Of a stretch of DNA of 64,000 nucleotides, positions 16,670 through 24,433 are shown one piece after another. The number at the start of each line of letters is the position of its first letter. The first letter of the stretch is position 1. The stretch covers positions 44,412 through 108,411 of the IMG/VR virus record IMGVR_UViG_3300029448_008324; one strand, written 5' to 3'. This stretch comes from a virus. The position numbers were made by a program, and so were the translations under genes. The notes below the pieces were generated by a model. That model worked only from the letters and a program-made list of their open reading frames with translations. It made no database searches and had not been told where the DNA came from.

Positions 16670-16700
16670 TTTACGGGTTCGATTCCCGTAGGGGATGCCA
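16670..16700 (+). pseudogene. Orphan tRNA 3' half (tRNA-Glu-like T-arm, acceptor strand and CCA)
   Basis: ACGGG-TTCGATT-CCCGT (16673-16689) is a perfect T-arm, followed by AGGGGAT, discriminator G and CCA (16690-16700). No 5' acceptor strand, D-arm or anticodon arm can be found upstream; that space is the end of the 16398 ORF. AGGGGA-x-GCCA resembles the 3' end of bacterial tRNA-Glu. It could be an attachment-site remnant from a host tRNA, or debris of a lost phage tRNA. Confidence 0.75.
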
Positions 16701-16708
16701 AATTTAAT

Positions 16709-16716
16709 TTTAAATA
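16709..16716 (+). promoter_or_regulatory. Late-promoter-like box TTTAAATA
   Basis: TTTAAATA ends 5 bases before the GTG at 16722, the spacing seen at other starts. It supports GTG as the start of the RfbC-like gene. The flanking sequence is very AT-rich, so chance cannot be excluded. Confidence 0.4.
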
Positions 16717-16721
16717 TCTTT

Positions 16722-17252
16722 GTGAAAATCCATACTGTTACTGATATATCGCAACTGGCAGATCACAACATTCATGTGTTTGATCCGTTGTTGTTCAAAG
16801 ATTCAAGAGGACAAATAACTGTGAGAGCTGAAGACACCATTTCTAAAGATTTTCCTTACAGCAATTACTTTTCTTACAAATTATCCACTTCAGAAGCTGG
16901 TGTAGCAAGGGGCTTACATTGGCAACGCACAACCACTCCAATCATCAAATACATAGATCTACGCAAAGGCAGTCTTTACACAGTGCTTGTTGATACACGT
17001 ACTGAAGAAGGAATAATTTTCAAATGGACCTCAGATATTGGCAAAATAATTAAAGTGTCTGAACATCATGCACATGGATTTTACTGCACACAAGATACAG
17101 AATTCAGTTATATCTGCAAGGGCAAATACGATCCTCAAGAAGAAACAACATTCAATGTATTTCCATCTATTTGCAGACAAATAAAATTGCCCGAACCATT
17201 GCTTTCACACAAAGATGCTGGTTATCCAGAAATTGAAGTTCAACTAAGATAG
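16722..17252 (+). CDS. RfbC-like dTDP-sugar 3,5-epimerase family protein
   Basis: A 176-residue cupin-fold protein. Family signatures appear in order: DSRGQITV near 28, VARGLHWQ near 63, a KYIDLRKGSLYTVLVDTR strand pair near 77, EHHAHGFYC near 114 with the catalytic-type histidine, and a KGKYDPQEE segment near 131. RfbC converts dTDP-4-keto-6-deoxyglucose to the rhamnose precursor. I start it at GTG 16722 because the ATG at 16695 lies inside the tRNA remnant. It opens the polysaccharide island. Its end overlaps the convergent radical SAM gene by 9 bases. Confidence 0.8.
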   Translation: MKIHTVTDISQLADHNIHVFDPLLFKDSRGQITVRAEDTISKDFPYSNYFSYKLSTSEAGVARGLHWQRTTTPIIKYIDLRKGSLYTVLVDTRTEEGIIFKWTSDIGKIIKVSEHHAHGFYCTQDTEFSYICKGKYDPQEETTFNVFPSICRQIKLPEPLLSHKDAGYPEIEVQLR

Positions 17253-18245
17253 ATACTTGCCGCAATAATGCACGCACTTAGGCATTGGTTTGTGTTTGAG
17301 ACTTTGAGGCAGTGTATCAACATAGAACTGGCTATTAAATATTTCCTCCACATTGTGATAGTTCAAATTGATTGATCTTGCACCTCCTTTTTTCAACAAA
17401 TGAAAAAGATTTTTAGTGTTAAAAGTGTTGTTCCACCAATCTTGACTAAGCATACAGCAAGGAATAATGTTGCCATCATAGTCCATGTATACTTCATTGT
17501 TTTCATGTTTTGGACACGTGATAGGAAGTTTTAATTTTTTTCCTTTGTCAGATATGTCCTGTGATAAATTTGTGTGATCGCTTTCAAGTTTTTCACCTGC
17601 TTGTTCCAACACCACAGTGGATGGTTTCAAATCAAACTTGTAGACACCTTTGTTATAAACCGGCCAAGAACTGCCATGATACCAACTGCGATCACTTTGC
17701 ACAGGCCAAAACTTTTCAAACCCCATCTGTTGCGACAGTGTTCTAACTTGATCAAGTTGATGCTGATTATGTTCAAACACAATAAATTTCCATGTGGCCC
17801 GTCCACCTGCAGAAATGAATGCTTGGGCATTTGCCATTATCTTATCGAAATTCGTGTTTTGTCTATACATGTGATTTGTGTCTTTTAATCCGTCTACACT
17901 GAAAACCATAGAGAAATTTTTAAGGCCTGCAAGTGATTCAAAAAATTTAGGATTCCTTACACTTGCATTGGTAAAAAAAGTTACATTTTCTACCCATTCA
18001 AATGATCGTGCAATTTCCAATGCATCTGGATGATTGAGCACGTCACCTGTGTCACCTTCAAATATCACTTCTTTGAGATTGGGCATTGTGTCTTGGTTAA
18101 TTTTTTTCATCACATCCAATGACAAATGTTTGGGTCTGACAATCACATTATTTTTTTCATCAAAACGATTGCATTGAGGACAACGAGCATTGCAAAAACT
18201 GGTCACTTCGATTGTAATAATTTCGATTGTTTTAGCATCATACAT
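17244..18245 (-). CDS. Radical SAM protein with SPASM-like C-terminus
   Basis: A 333-residue enzyme. Cluster motif CNARCPQC (C-x3-C-x2-C) at residues 18-25 after an ITIEVTSF strand; SAM-contact region FEGDTGDVLNH near 62. The C-terminal CPKHEN...NIIPCCML group (about 246-269) matches an auxiliary-cluster domain. The order and many residues parallel the gene at 12131-13033 (both contain a FSVDGLKDTNH or FAIDGLQDTNH segment followed by MYRQN/LYRKN), so they are paralogues of opposite orientation. Substrate unknown. Confidence 0.85.
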   Translation of the reverse strand: MYDAKTIEIITIEVTSFCNARCPQCNRFDEKNNVIVRPKHLSLDVMKKINQDTMPNLKEVIFEGDTGDVLNHPDALEIARSFEWVENVTFFTNASVRNPKFFESLAGLKNFSMVFSVDGLKDTNHMYRQNTNFDKIMANAQAFISAGGRATWKFIVFEHNQHQLDQVRTLSQQMGFEKFWPVQSDRSWYHGSSWPVYNKGVYKFDLKPSTVVLEQAGEKLESDHTNLSQDISDKGKKLKLPITCPKHENNEVYMDYDGNIIPCCMLSQDWWNNTFNTKNLFHLLKKGGARSINLNYHNVEEIFNSQFYVDTLPQSLKHKPMPKCVHYCGKYLS

Positions 18246-18261
18246 GTATTATAATTATAAA

Positions 18262-18336
18262 GCGGCGGTGCTGGAATGGTTAGACAGGCACAACTTAATT
18301 GTGATTTTGTGAGTTCGAGTCTCACCCACCGTACCA
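18262..18336 (+). tRNA. Aberrant tRNA-like gene (anticodon ambiguous: TTA or TAA)
   Basis: A good T-arm (GTGAG-TTCGAGT-CTCAC), acceptor strands and encoded CCA are present (acceptor GCGGCGG/CCACCGT with one mismatch). The D-loop GGAATGGTTAGACA looks Leu-like, but there is no long variable arm. The anticodon arm folds as CACAA-CTTAA-TTGTG; opened to a 7-base loop it reads ACTTAAT with TTA at 34-36 and C rather than T at 33. It is either degenerate or of unusual decoding. Confidence 0.65.
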
Positions 18337-18341
18337 TTAAT

Positions 18342-18371
18342 CCTAGTTGGGGGGTGTACTAGGCGCCCCCT
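18342..18371 (+). promoter_or_regulatory. Two overlapping, mutually exclusive hairpins
   Basis: CCTAGT (18342-18347) can pair with ACTAGG (18358-18363). Alternatively GGGGGTG (18350-18356) can pair with CGCCCCC (18364-18370), with one G-T wobble. The two stems share bases, so only one can form. It lies between the aberrant tRNA and the HAD gene. No T-run follows; it may be a processing or attenuation element. Confidence 0.5.
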
Positions 18372-18384
18372 GATAATTAGAAAG

Positions 18385-18948
18385 ATGACAGAACAAAAAT
18401 ATATTCTCACAGACATCGACGGAGTTTGCTTAGATTGGCAAAAACAATTTGAAAAATTTTTAGAATTTTACTACCCTGACAAAGATCCAACATCAGATCC
18501 AACAGCAAGACATGTCACATTAGAAAAAGAAATGGAAGAGTTTATAGTATCTGCTTGGCAAGGTTGGTGTGAACCATTGAGAGATGCTGTTGACATACTG
18601 ACAAAATTTAAAAAACAAGGCTATCAGGTGCATGGATGCACAGCAATGGGATTCGATCCATATGCAATTTCACTGAGAAAAATAAATCTTGAAAGACATT
18701 TCCCCAACGTGTTTGACAAATTAGACACCACGTTGGGAGGCCCAGGCCCACAGAAAGAAGCCTGGCTAGAACAGTATCGAGGCAAAGACTGTGTATGGGT
18801 TGAAGACAAATGGGAAAATGCACTGAGTGGTGCCAACATGGGCATTAAAACTTTTTTGATGAAACAACACTACAACGCACACAACAATGATGACAGAATA
18901 ACCAAGGTTGACAATTGGCAACAGATATATTATTATATTAACAAATGA
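18385..18948 (+). CDS. HAD-superfamily hydrolase
   Basis: A 187-residue protein. The motif ILTDIDGVCLDW near 7-18 is the HAD nucleophile motif DxDGV; a threonine/serine motif II is around GCTAMG near 78, and a WVEDKWENALSGANMG segment near 133-148 matches the acidic motif IV (an ED pair). Such enzymes dephosphorylate sugars or nucleotides. It starts the polysaccharide cluster and is coupled to the next glycosyltransferase gene (ATGA overlap), so a sugar phosphatase is plausible; a nucleotidase is an alternative. Confidence 0.72.
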   Translation: MTEQKYILTDIDGVCLDWQKQFEKFLEFYYPDKDPTSDPTARHVTLEKEMEEFIVSAWQGWCEPLRDAVDILTKFKKQGYQVHGCTAMGFDPYAISLRKINLERHFPNVFDKLDTTLGGPGPQKEAWLEQYRGKDCVWVEDKWENALSGANMGIKTFLMKQHYNAHNNDDRITKVDNWQQIYYYINK

Positions 18949-19676
18949 CGCAAATGAAAGTATTCGTTGGCTGGGATTCAAGAGAGGACATTGCCTTTCA
19001 AGTGGCCAAACATTCAATACAAAAACACAATCCCGATGTTGAAGTATATCCACTAAAATTACCAACACTGCAAGAACTTGGAATATACACAAGAGGTGTT
19101 GATGCCAAAGCATCTACTGAATTTACATTCTCTAGATTTTTTGTGCCCATGCTGACTGGATACAAAGGTTGGGCATTGTTCATTGACTGTGACTTTCTTT
19201 GCAGAGCAGACATAAAAGAATTATTCAATCAAGCCAATGACAACTATGCAGTAATGGTTGCAAAGCATGATTATACTCCTAAAGAAGGAACCAAAATGGA
19301 TGGCAAACAACAATTACAATATCCAAGAAAAAATTGGTCATCTTGCATGTTGTGGAACTGTGAACATCCTGCAAACAAACTGCTTGATGCAAATTCCATG
19401 AACACTAATGATGGACTATGGCATCATAGATTTGTTTGGTTGGCTGATCATGAGATAGGCGAAATATCACATGAATGGAACTGGCTTACTGATTGGTACA
19501 CTGCCCCTGAAGACGGTGAACCAAAAATGCTTCACTACACAGAAGGTGGTCCATGGTTTGAACATCTACAGGATGTGCCATATGCACAGCAATGGCGTGA
19601 TGCTGAAAAAGAATACAAAGCATCTCTAGAAGACACTGTGGATGACAAGATTGCCAAAAACGACGGCGGCTGGTAA
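18945..19676 (+). CDS. GT8-like glycosyltransferase
   Basis: A 243-residue GT-A-type protein. It begins MKVFVGWDSREDIAF-like and has the metal-binding DxD as LFIDCDFLCR near 80-89. A C-terminal histidine (KMLHYTEGGPWFE, near 190) would complete the metal site as in GT8 enzymes. It transfers a sugar from a nucleotide donor onto an unknown acceptor. It overlaps the HAD gene and is followed by an oxygenase-like gene after 15 bases. Confidence 0.75.
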   Translation: MTQMKVFVGWDSREDIAFQVAKHSIQKHNPDVEVYPLKLPTLQELGIYTRGVDAKASTEFTFSRFFVPMLTGYKGWALFIDCDFLCRADIKELFNQANDNYAVMVAKHDYTPKEGTKMDGKQQLQYPRKNWSSCMLWNCEHPANKLLDANSMNTNDGLWHHRFVWLADHEIGEISHEWNWLTDWYTAPEDGEPKMLHYTEGGPWFEHLQDVPYAQQWRDAEKEYKASLEDTVDDKIAKNDGGW

Positions 19677-19678
19677 AA

Positions 19679-19686
19679 CTTAAATA
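19679..19686 (+). promoter_or_regulatory. Late-promoter-like box CTTAAATA
   Basis: CTTAAATA ends 5 bases before the ATG at 19692. No Shine-Dalgarno sequence is present in the 15-base gap between genes. Confidence 0.4.
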
Positions 19687-19691
19687 AAATT

Positions 19692-20303
19692 ATGTTCACA
19701 GGATTGTCCAAAGGATCAGACCAACAAGTGCCATGGCCTTGGACACAAACAGACAACGTAATCGATGATTATGCTACTCTGTTGCCATACTTCACACAGT
19801 TATCACAAATTGATGAAACTTCTGACCTTAAAGACAATAAAATTTTTACCAGTGCAAATAAAAGATTAAAAATAAAATTTTTACAAGATTGGTTAGAACA
19901 AGCAGACGAATGGTTAAACAAAAATCTTGAAGAACTTTTAAGTTATTGGCCTCATCATAGAAAATTCCAAAACTACAAAGGCCAAGTGCAAATCACAAGA
20001 CAAGCACCTGCTCCCTATAGATTTCCTGTGCATGACGAAAGTTATAACAAATGTTGGAGTGGTGTGATTTATTGTGCCCCTCAAGAAGGCACAGGCACAG
20101 GCATGTACACTAATATCAATGGTAACTCTGTGCAAGATGGACATACAATATCCATTGCAAACAGATGGGGATGTGCAACCTGGAAACCAAACAGAGCTTT
20201 TATATTTGCTGGCATAACTTCTAAAACATGGCATGACTATGAAGCTGTGATTAATGCACACAGAATAACCGTGAATCTTTTCATTCAAAAAAGAAAACAA
20301 TAA
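19692..20303 (+). CDS. Putative 2OG-Fe(II)-oxygenase-like protein
   Basis: A 203-residue protein. The C-terminal half has a double-stranded-helix look: FPVHDESYNKCWSGVIYCAP (a possible H-x-D iron site near 114-116), then AFIFAGITSKTWHDYEA with a distal histidine, and HRITVNLFI with an arginine that could bind 2-oxoglutarate. The order fits prolyl-hydroxylase-like folds but spacing is unusual, so this is a moderate call. It lies directly before asnB within the sugar cluster. Confidence 0.5.
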   Translation: MFTGLSKGSDQQVPWPWTQTDNVIDDYATLLPYFTQLSQIDETSDLKDNKIFTSANKRLKIKFLQDWLEQADEWLNKNLEELLSYWPHHRKFQNYKGQVQITRQAPAPYRFPVHDESYNKCWSGVIYCAPQEGTGTGMYTNINGNSVQDGHTISIANRWGCATWKPNRAFIFAGITSKTWHDYEAVINAHRITVNLFIQKRKQ

Positions 20304-20311
20304 ATTAACTT

Positions 20312-22030
20312 ATGTGTGGTATCTATGGTATAACCAAAAAAGACATAAGATTGATTGACTCGTATATTGCCACATGCTGGTACAGAGGTCCAGATGGTCA
20401 TGACATATGGAGTGATGATGATGTCACACTAGGACACAATTTACTTTCCATCACATCACAACCATTACAAGGCAAACAACCATGGATCACAGACAAAGGC
20501 AATGTGTTGGTGTACAACGGAGAAATATTCAACTATCAAGAATTAGTTGACCAATTTCACTTTACACCCAAGACCACTTGCGACACAGAACTACTTGCAT
20601 TTTTACTGGACAAGTTTGGTGTTGATGCAGTCAATCACATTGATTCCATGCATGCCTTTGCTTATTATGACACAAGCAACAAAACAATTATTCTCAGTAG
20701 AGATCATGTGGGCATCAAACCTTTGTTCTATGCAGAGATATCTGATGGCATAATATTTGGATCTGAAATCAAAGGCCTGTTGGATCATGTGCCCAACAGC
20801 AGATGTATAGATGAGTTGGCAGCTGCATGTATGTCTTACTCTGGCAACAACGTCACAAGAAACACTATGTTTAGCAACATCAAAAAAGTGATGCCAGGCG
20901 AAACTGTGGTGTACAGCGTAGCACACAAAAAATTTATATCGCACAACAGAACTGTGATCACTCCAACATCAAATTCATCATTAGACTATGCACAGTTTAG
21001 ACACGAAGCACATGAAACTGTAAAAATGTCCACACTTGGCATCAGAAAGTTTGGTATGTTTTTGTCAGGAGGATTAGACAGCACACTAGTTGCATATGAA
21101 TTAAAAAAGATACTAGGCGAATTGGATTCTTTTACCAATCAAATGAATCCTAATGTGAGAATAGGCGAAGACTTCAATGATGATGCAAACTGTGCCAAAA
21201 GATTTGCTGAAGACTTTGACTTCAATCATCATCCTGTAGAAATGACCCCTAAACTTGTAGAACAATTTTGGGAAGACTCAATGTTCTTGATGGAACAGCC
21301 TGTGTATAACATGAATCTGCCAATGTATTATTACACCAATAAATTTTTAAGCAACAAGGGAGTTGTTGTAACCATGGCAGGCGACATGGGGGATGAACTG
21401 TTAGGGGGATATCCTAAGTATTGGAAACTTAGAAAAGATCTTCCTAAATCATTCAACGACATGATATGGAAATGGATGCACCGTATCAAAAGGCCAATTA
21501 AACTTGTTAGTAAAATTGATCCTCAAGACATACACAGTGAATTGTGTAAAATAATACCACAAGAGTTATGGAACGACAAAGATCCAATCAATTCTTACAT
21601 GGCAGTTGATTGTGTTACACAGGTGCCAGAAGAATTTTTTTCACGCAACGATCAGTTTGGTATGCGTTTTTCTATGGAGGGTAGGTTTCCATTGGCAACA
21701 AAAAGATTCATGAAATACTGCATGGACATACACAGTGATCACAAAATAGGACGTGAAAAATCAGAAACAAAACTGCCAACTAAATTAGCATACAAAGGTT
21801 ACATGCCAGACTACATCATTAACAAAATGAAAACTGGTTGGAGTGTGCCACTGATATATTGGATCAGCGACCACAAACATCTCAATGATCTAGCCATGCA
21901 ATACATGACCGGCAACGATTGTTTGAAAGATGTTGTGGGCATGGACAATTGGGACCAAAAGAAAACTAAAGTGGTAAGTTGGATGATGCGGACATGGGCA
22001 AAATCTTACTGCATGCAATTGAAGGCATAA
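20312..22030 (+). CDS. asnB: Glutamine-hydrolysing asparagine synthetase
   Basis: A 572-residue two-domain enzyme. The N-terminal Ntn-hydrolase glutaminase begins MCGIYGI, with Cys2 as nucleophile, and shows RGPDGHD near 26 and YNGEIFNY near 70. The synthetase domain has the PP-loop FLSGGLDSTL near 250 and a MAGDMGDELLGGY motif near 354. It makes asparagine, or amidates another acid, from glutamine and ATP; in polysaccharide clusters relatives amidate sugar acids. Its 3' end overlaps the convergent gene on the minus strand by 25 bases. Full length. Confidence 0.92.
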   Translation: MCGIYGITKKDIRLIDSYIATCWYRGPDGHDIWSDDDVTLGHNLLSITSQPLQGKQPWITDKGNVLVYNGEIFNYQELVDQFHFTPKTTCDTELLAFLLDKFGVDAVNHIDSMHAFAYYDTSNKTIILSRDHVGIKPLFYAEISDGIIFGSEIKGLLDHVPNSRCIDELAAACMSYSGNNVTRNTMFSNIKKVMPGETVVYSVAHKKFISHNRTVITPTSNSSLDYAQFRHEAHETVKMSTLGIRKFGMFLSGGLDSTLVAYELKKILGELDSFTNQMNPNVRIGEDFNDDANCAKRFAEDFDFNHHPVEMTPKLVEQFWEDSMFLMEQPVYNMNLPMYYYTNKFLSNKGVVVTMAGDMGDELLGGYPKYWKLRKDLPKSFNDMIWKWMHRIKRPIKLVSKIDPQDIHSELCKIIPQELWNDKDPINSYMAVDCVTQVPEEFFSRNDQFGMRFSMEGRFPLATKRFMKYCMDIHSDHKIGREKSETKLPTKLAYKGYMPDYIINKMKTGWSVPLIYWISDHKHLNDLAMQYMTGNDCLKDVVGMDNWDQKKTKVVSWMMRTWAKSYCMQLKA

Positions 22031-22806
22031 CCAGAAGCCATTTCATCAAGAGTAAACTGCTGATGTGCTAGATGCCATAACCAAGGTTCTCTGTCTGGCC
22101 GATTTGGATTTTCAATATTTTCAAACTTTGTTGCCATCGGATAAGCTGAACATTCGGGTCCACATATTACAGGAATACCCATGCACACAGCTTTTATAGC
22201 AACCATTGAATTGAATGTAACCACGCACCATGCATCTTTGAGATCTTGTTCTAAAGGGGGTTGATCTCCTGTTTTGTCAAATCCTTTCAACTGTGTAATT
22301 CCGTTTGATGTTTGCACTTGAGGATTCAAAGGCTTGTCTCTCACCCTTATTTCACGGTTTGTTTGCTGTTTTAAGGTCTCTACAGTAGTGTCTAACCATT
22401 GCTGTGCATCAAAGAACCATTCAATTGCTCCAGTTGGAGGACATACAACAACTTGTGTTCCAGTTGTTTGCCATGGCACTACATCTTGTTGAAAGTGTTG
22501 TTCGTATCTGTCAGGTGTTTGCTCTGTAAGTTCAGCATTAGTGTGTGCATTTTTGGTTACTCTATACCAATTTGTTTTGTTGTCATGTCCTGCTTTGAAA
22601 TAAGCATGATCACAAAAATAAAAGTCATGCTCACCACGTTTCATCATGTCGCCTGCGCCTCTGAGTATGCCCCAATAAAAGTATTCATCATCGGGCATAG
22701 GTTGTCCATTTGGAATAGGATCGATAATCACACCGTTGGTACCTTTGGCCCACTGTTGCACAATGCCCTCTGTGGCTTTACGCATGGTTCTAACGCAACG
22801 CATCAT
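22006..22806 (-). CDS. KpsC/KpsS-like (capsule_synth) family protein
   Basis: A 266-residue protein of a family present four times in this island. Shared features are a helix before an IRVRDKP segment (the substrate loop), a DLKDAWCVVTFNSMVAIKAV stretch in which the S/N residues sit at the donor site, then GIPVICG, and a C-terminal PNRPDREPWLWHLA block. These resemble capsule Kdo-transferases of the KpsC/KpsS type. The start at 22806 has GGAAGG 5 bases upstream and overlaps the preceding gene. Confidence 0.6.
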   Translation of the reverse strand: MMRCVRTMRKATEGIVQQWAKGTNGVIIDPIPNGQPMPDDEYFYWGILRGAGDMMKRGEHDFYFCDHAYFKAGHDNKTNWYRVTKNAHTNAELTEQTPDRYEQHFQQDVVPWQTTGTQVVVCPPTGAIEWFFDAQQWLDTTVETLKQQTNREIRVRDKPLNPQVQTSNGITQLKGFDKTGDQPPLEQDLKDAWCVVTFNSMVAIKAVCMGIPVICGPECSAYPMATKFENIENPNRPDREPWLWHLAHQQFTLDEMASGYAFNCMQ

Positions 22807-23581
22807 ACATCCTTCCAAACATGTCTTTGAACAAACCAGATTCTATTTCTTCCTGTGTGTATTGATGCCAACTGAGTGTTGCCAACCAATCTTCACGATT
22901 GTTGGTATAAATTGGCGTGCCAAAATTTTCAATAGTTTGCGACACAGGACGTGCAGGACATCTTGCATGACAATACACCGGCACTCCTTGAATAATAGCA
23001 TCAATTGAAACCATCGAACATGATGTTACCACGCAGTGTGCATGTTTCAAGTCTTCTGACAGAGGTACATCGGCATATGCAGGACCACTCTTGCCATTTT
23101 TCCTTGGCTTGTGTCTGACCTTGATAGGCATGTTGGTCTGTGTGCGTAGCCATTCAACAGTTTGTTGTTCCCAATTACGTTGTCCAATGTATGAATTAAC
23201 TGTGATAGAAGATGGTGCAACCAAAATGTAATCGCCTTTGTGTTCACGCCATGGTTTGATGTCGATGTGTTGTATTCTATTGCGTGGAAGGTCTTGCATA
23301 ATTTGTGTGACATGAATATCTCCAAAACAAATTCTCCAAAAATATTCTCCTTGTGGATTCACCGCTTCTTTCAAAGGATTCCATCTACCCCAGTAAGGCA
23401 TGTCACAAAACAACCAAGGTTGTTGATTGTTTTTTAGTGCAACTGCTCTATTGTAGTTGCCAACAGCTAGTCCCCACATGGTTGGAATCCCTTGTGGATT
23501 GTGATATTTTTGCATGGGGCCAAGTGTATACCATGCTTTAGAATCTTTGCCGTGGCCATTGTTGATTACATTTAGTTTCAT
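22790..23581 (-). CDS. KpsC/KpsS-like (capsule_synth) family protein
   Basis: A 263-residue paralogue of the neighbouring gene. It has the same order: IKVRHKPR near 165, HAHCVVTSCSMVSIDAII near 190, GVPVYCHARCPA near 208, and a terminal block with NREDWLATLSWHQYTQEE. Both are transcribed as an overlapping minus-strand pair against asnB, followed upstream by a GT gene. The probable role is transfer of a Kdo-like sugar in surface polysaccharide assembly; this is family inference, not shown by catalytic residues. Confidence 0.6.
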   Translation of the reverse strand: MKLNVINNGHGKDSKAWYTLGPMQKYHNPQGIPTMWGLAVGNYNRAVALKNNQQPWLFCDMPYWGRWNPLKEAVNPQGEYFWRICFGDIHVTQIMQDLPRNRIQHIDIKPWREHKGDYILVAPSSITVNSYIGQRNWEQQTVEWLRTQTNMPIKVRHKPRKNGKSGPAYADVPLSEDLKHAHCVVTSCSMVSIDAIIQGVPVYCHARCPARPVSQTIENFGTPIYTNNREDWLATLSWHQYTQEEIESGLFKDMFGRMYDALR

Positions 23582-24390
23582 TTAATTTTATCCCAATAAT
23601 TGTTTTTGTGTGGACGATAAATGTCTGTGCGTTTGGAACGACCTACTACCTTGCGTGCTCCTTTGAGATGATCCATGTATGCACCCAAAGGCGAATTAAT
23701 AAACACATGCCCTCCTGGAATGTGTGGATGTCCTTCTGAAATGTTGAAAGACTGCATGCCACGTTCTGTATACTTTTTTTGCAATACCCAAAACAAATAA
23801 GAATCATGATATTCAATTTCGTTGAACAATGAATCTGTGCGATACATGTCTTGCCAGTCTTGCATGAATGATTGATTGTGTAAGGATCTAGTGTCGTAGA
23901 TTACAAAGCCGCACTCAGGATAAATTTTTTGTCTACCAAGATATGCACAATAATGATTTTCTGGAAGGAGGCTCTCAATGAAACCATCTGGAACATCAGA
24001 ATGGGTAACAACATCTGCGTCCAGCCAGACAACTAAGTCTGAGTCTGCATTGAGAGCCGCATGTGATACACAATATGATTTATGTGCAAACTTGACAGCG
24101 TCCCACAAATATGAATATTTTGCGTTTGTTTCTGTGCCTGGCTTAATGCCATTTGCATGGGGATTGGATTTGTGTCTTTGCTTAAATTCTTTCAACTTAG
24201 GACAAGCGTAGTTGATGTCAATCCATTCAACCCTGTCTGAAAATGCTTTGTTGGTAGGCATCCATTCATAGTAGACTTGCAATTTAATTGATTGAGGCCA
24301 GTGTTTGTCAAAGGTCTCAATCATGCGTTTGCCATACTGTCCGTATCCAGACTGAGACATTGTGGTTATAACCGTTTTGGATGTTGGCAT
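23578..24390 (-). CDS. Glycosyltransferase-like protein, four-copy family member
   Basis: A 270-residue GT-A-like protein. It starts TTMSQSGYGQYGKRMIETF, has the DxD as VVWLDADVVTH near 121-131, and ends with the family signature INSPLGAYMDHLKGAR near 238. Paralogues are at 26088, 26908 and 28792. It overlaps the next minus gene by 4 bases (ATGA). Substrates unknown. The upstream region (24391-24433) separates it from the divergent epimerase. Confidence 0.72.
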   Translation of the reverse strand: MPTSKTVITTMSQSGYGQYGKRMIETFDKHWPQSIKLQVYYEWMPTNKAFSDRVEWIDINYACPKLKEFKQRHKSNPHANGIKPGTETNAKYSYLWDAVKFAHKSYCVSHAALNADSDLVVWLDADVVTHSDVPDGFIESLLPENHYCAYLGRQKIYPECGFVIYDTRSLHNQSFMQDWQDMYRTDSLFNEIEYHDSYLFWVLQKKYTERGMQSFNISEGHPHIPGGHVFINSPLGAYMDHLKGARKVVGRSKRTDIYRPHKNNYWDKIK

Positions 24391-24399
24391 GGTGGCAAG

Positions 24400-24409
24400 T
24401 ATTTAAATA
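24400..24409. promoter_or_regulatory. Palindromic TATTTAAATA between divergent genes
   Basis: TATTTAAATA reads TTTAAATA late-type boxes in both directions: 9 bases before the minus start at 24390, and about 24 bases before the plus GTG at 24434. It may serve divergent transcription of the glycosyltransferase and epimerase genes. Confidence 0.35.
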
Positions 24410-24433
24410 GCACATATTGAAAGTTGATGTATC

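Noticed and set aside
16690-16700. ATG at 16695 as the start of the RfbC-like gene
   Set aside because: It lies inside the acceptor arm of the tRNA remnant and has no ribosome-binding site; GTG at 16722 fits the promoter-spacing pattern better.
18262-18336. Reading the aberrant tRNA as an active ochre suppressor
   Set aside because: Position 33 is C instead of T, the loop is strained, and many genes in this window end in TAA, so a working suppressor would be damaging.
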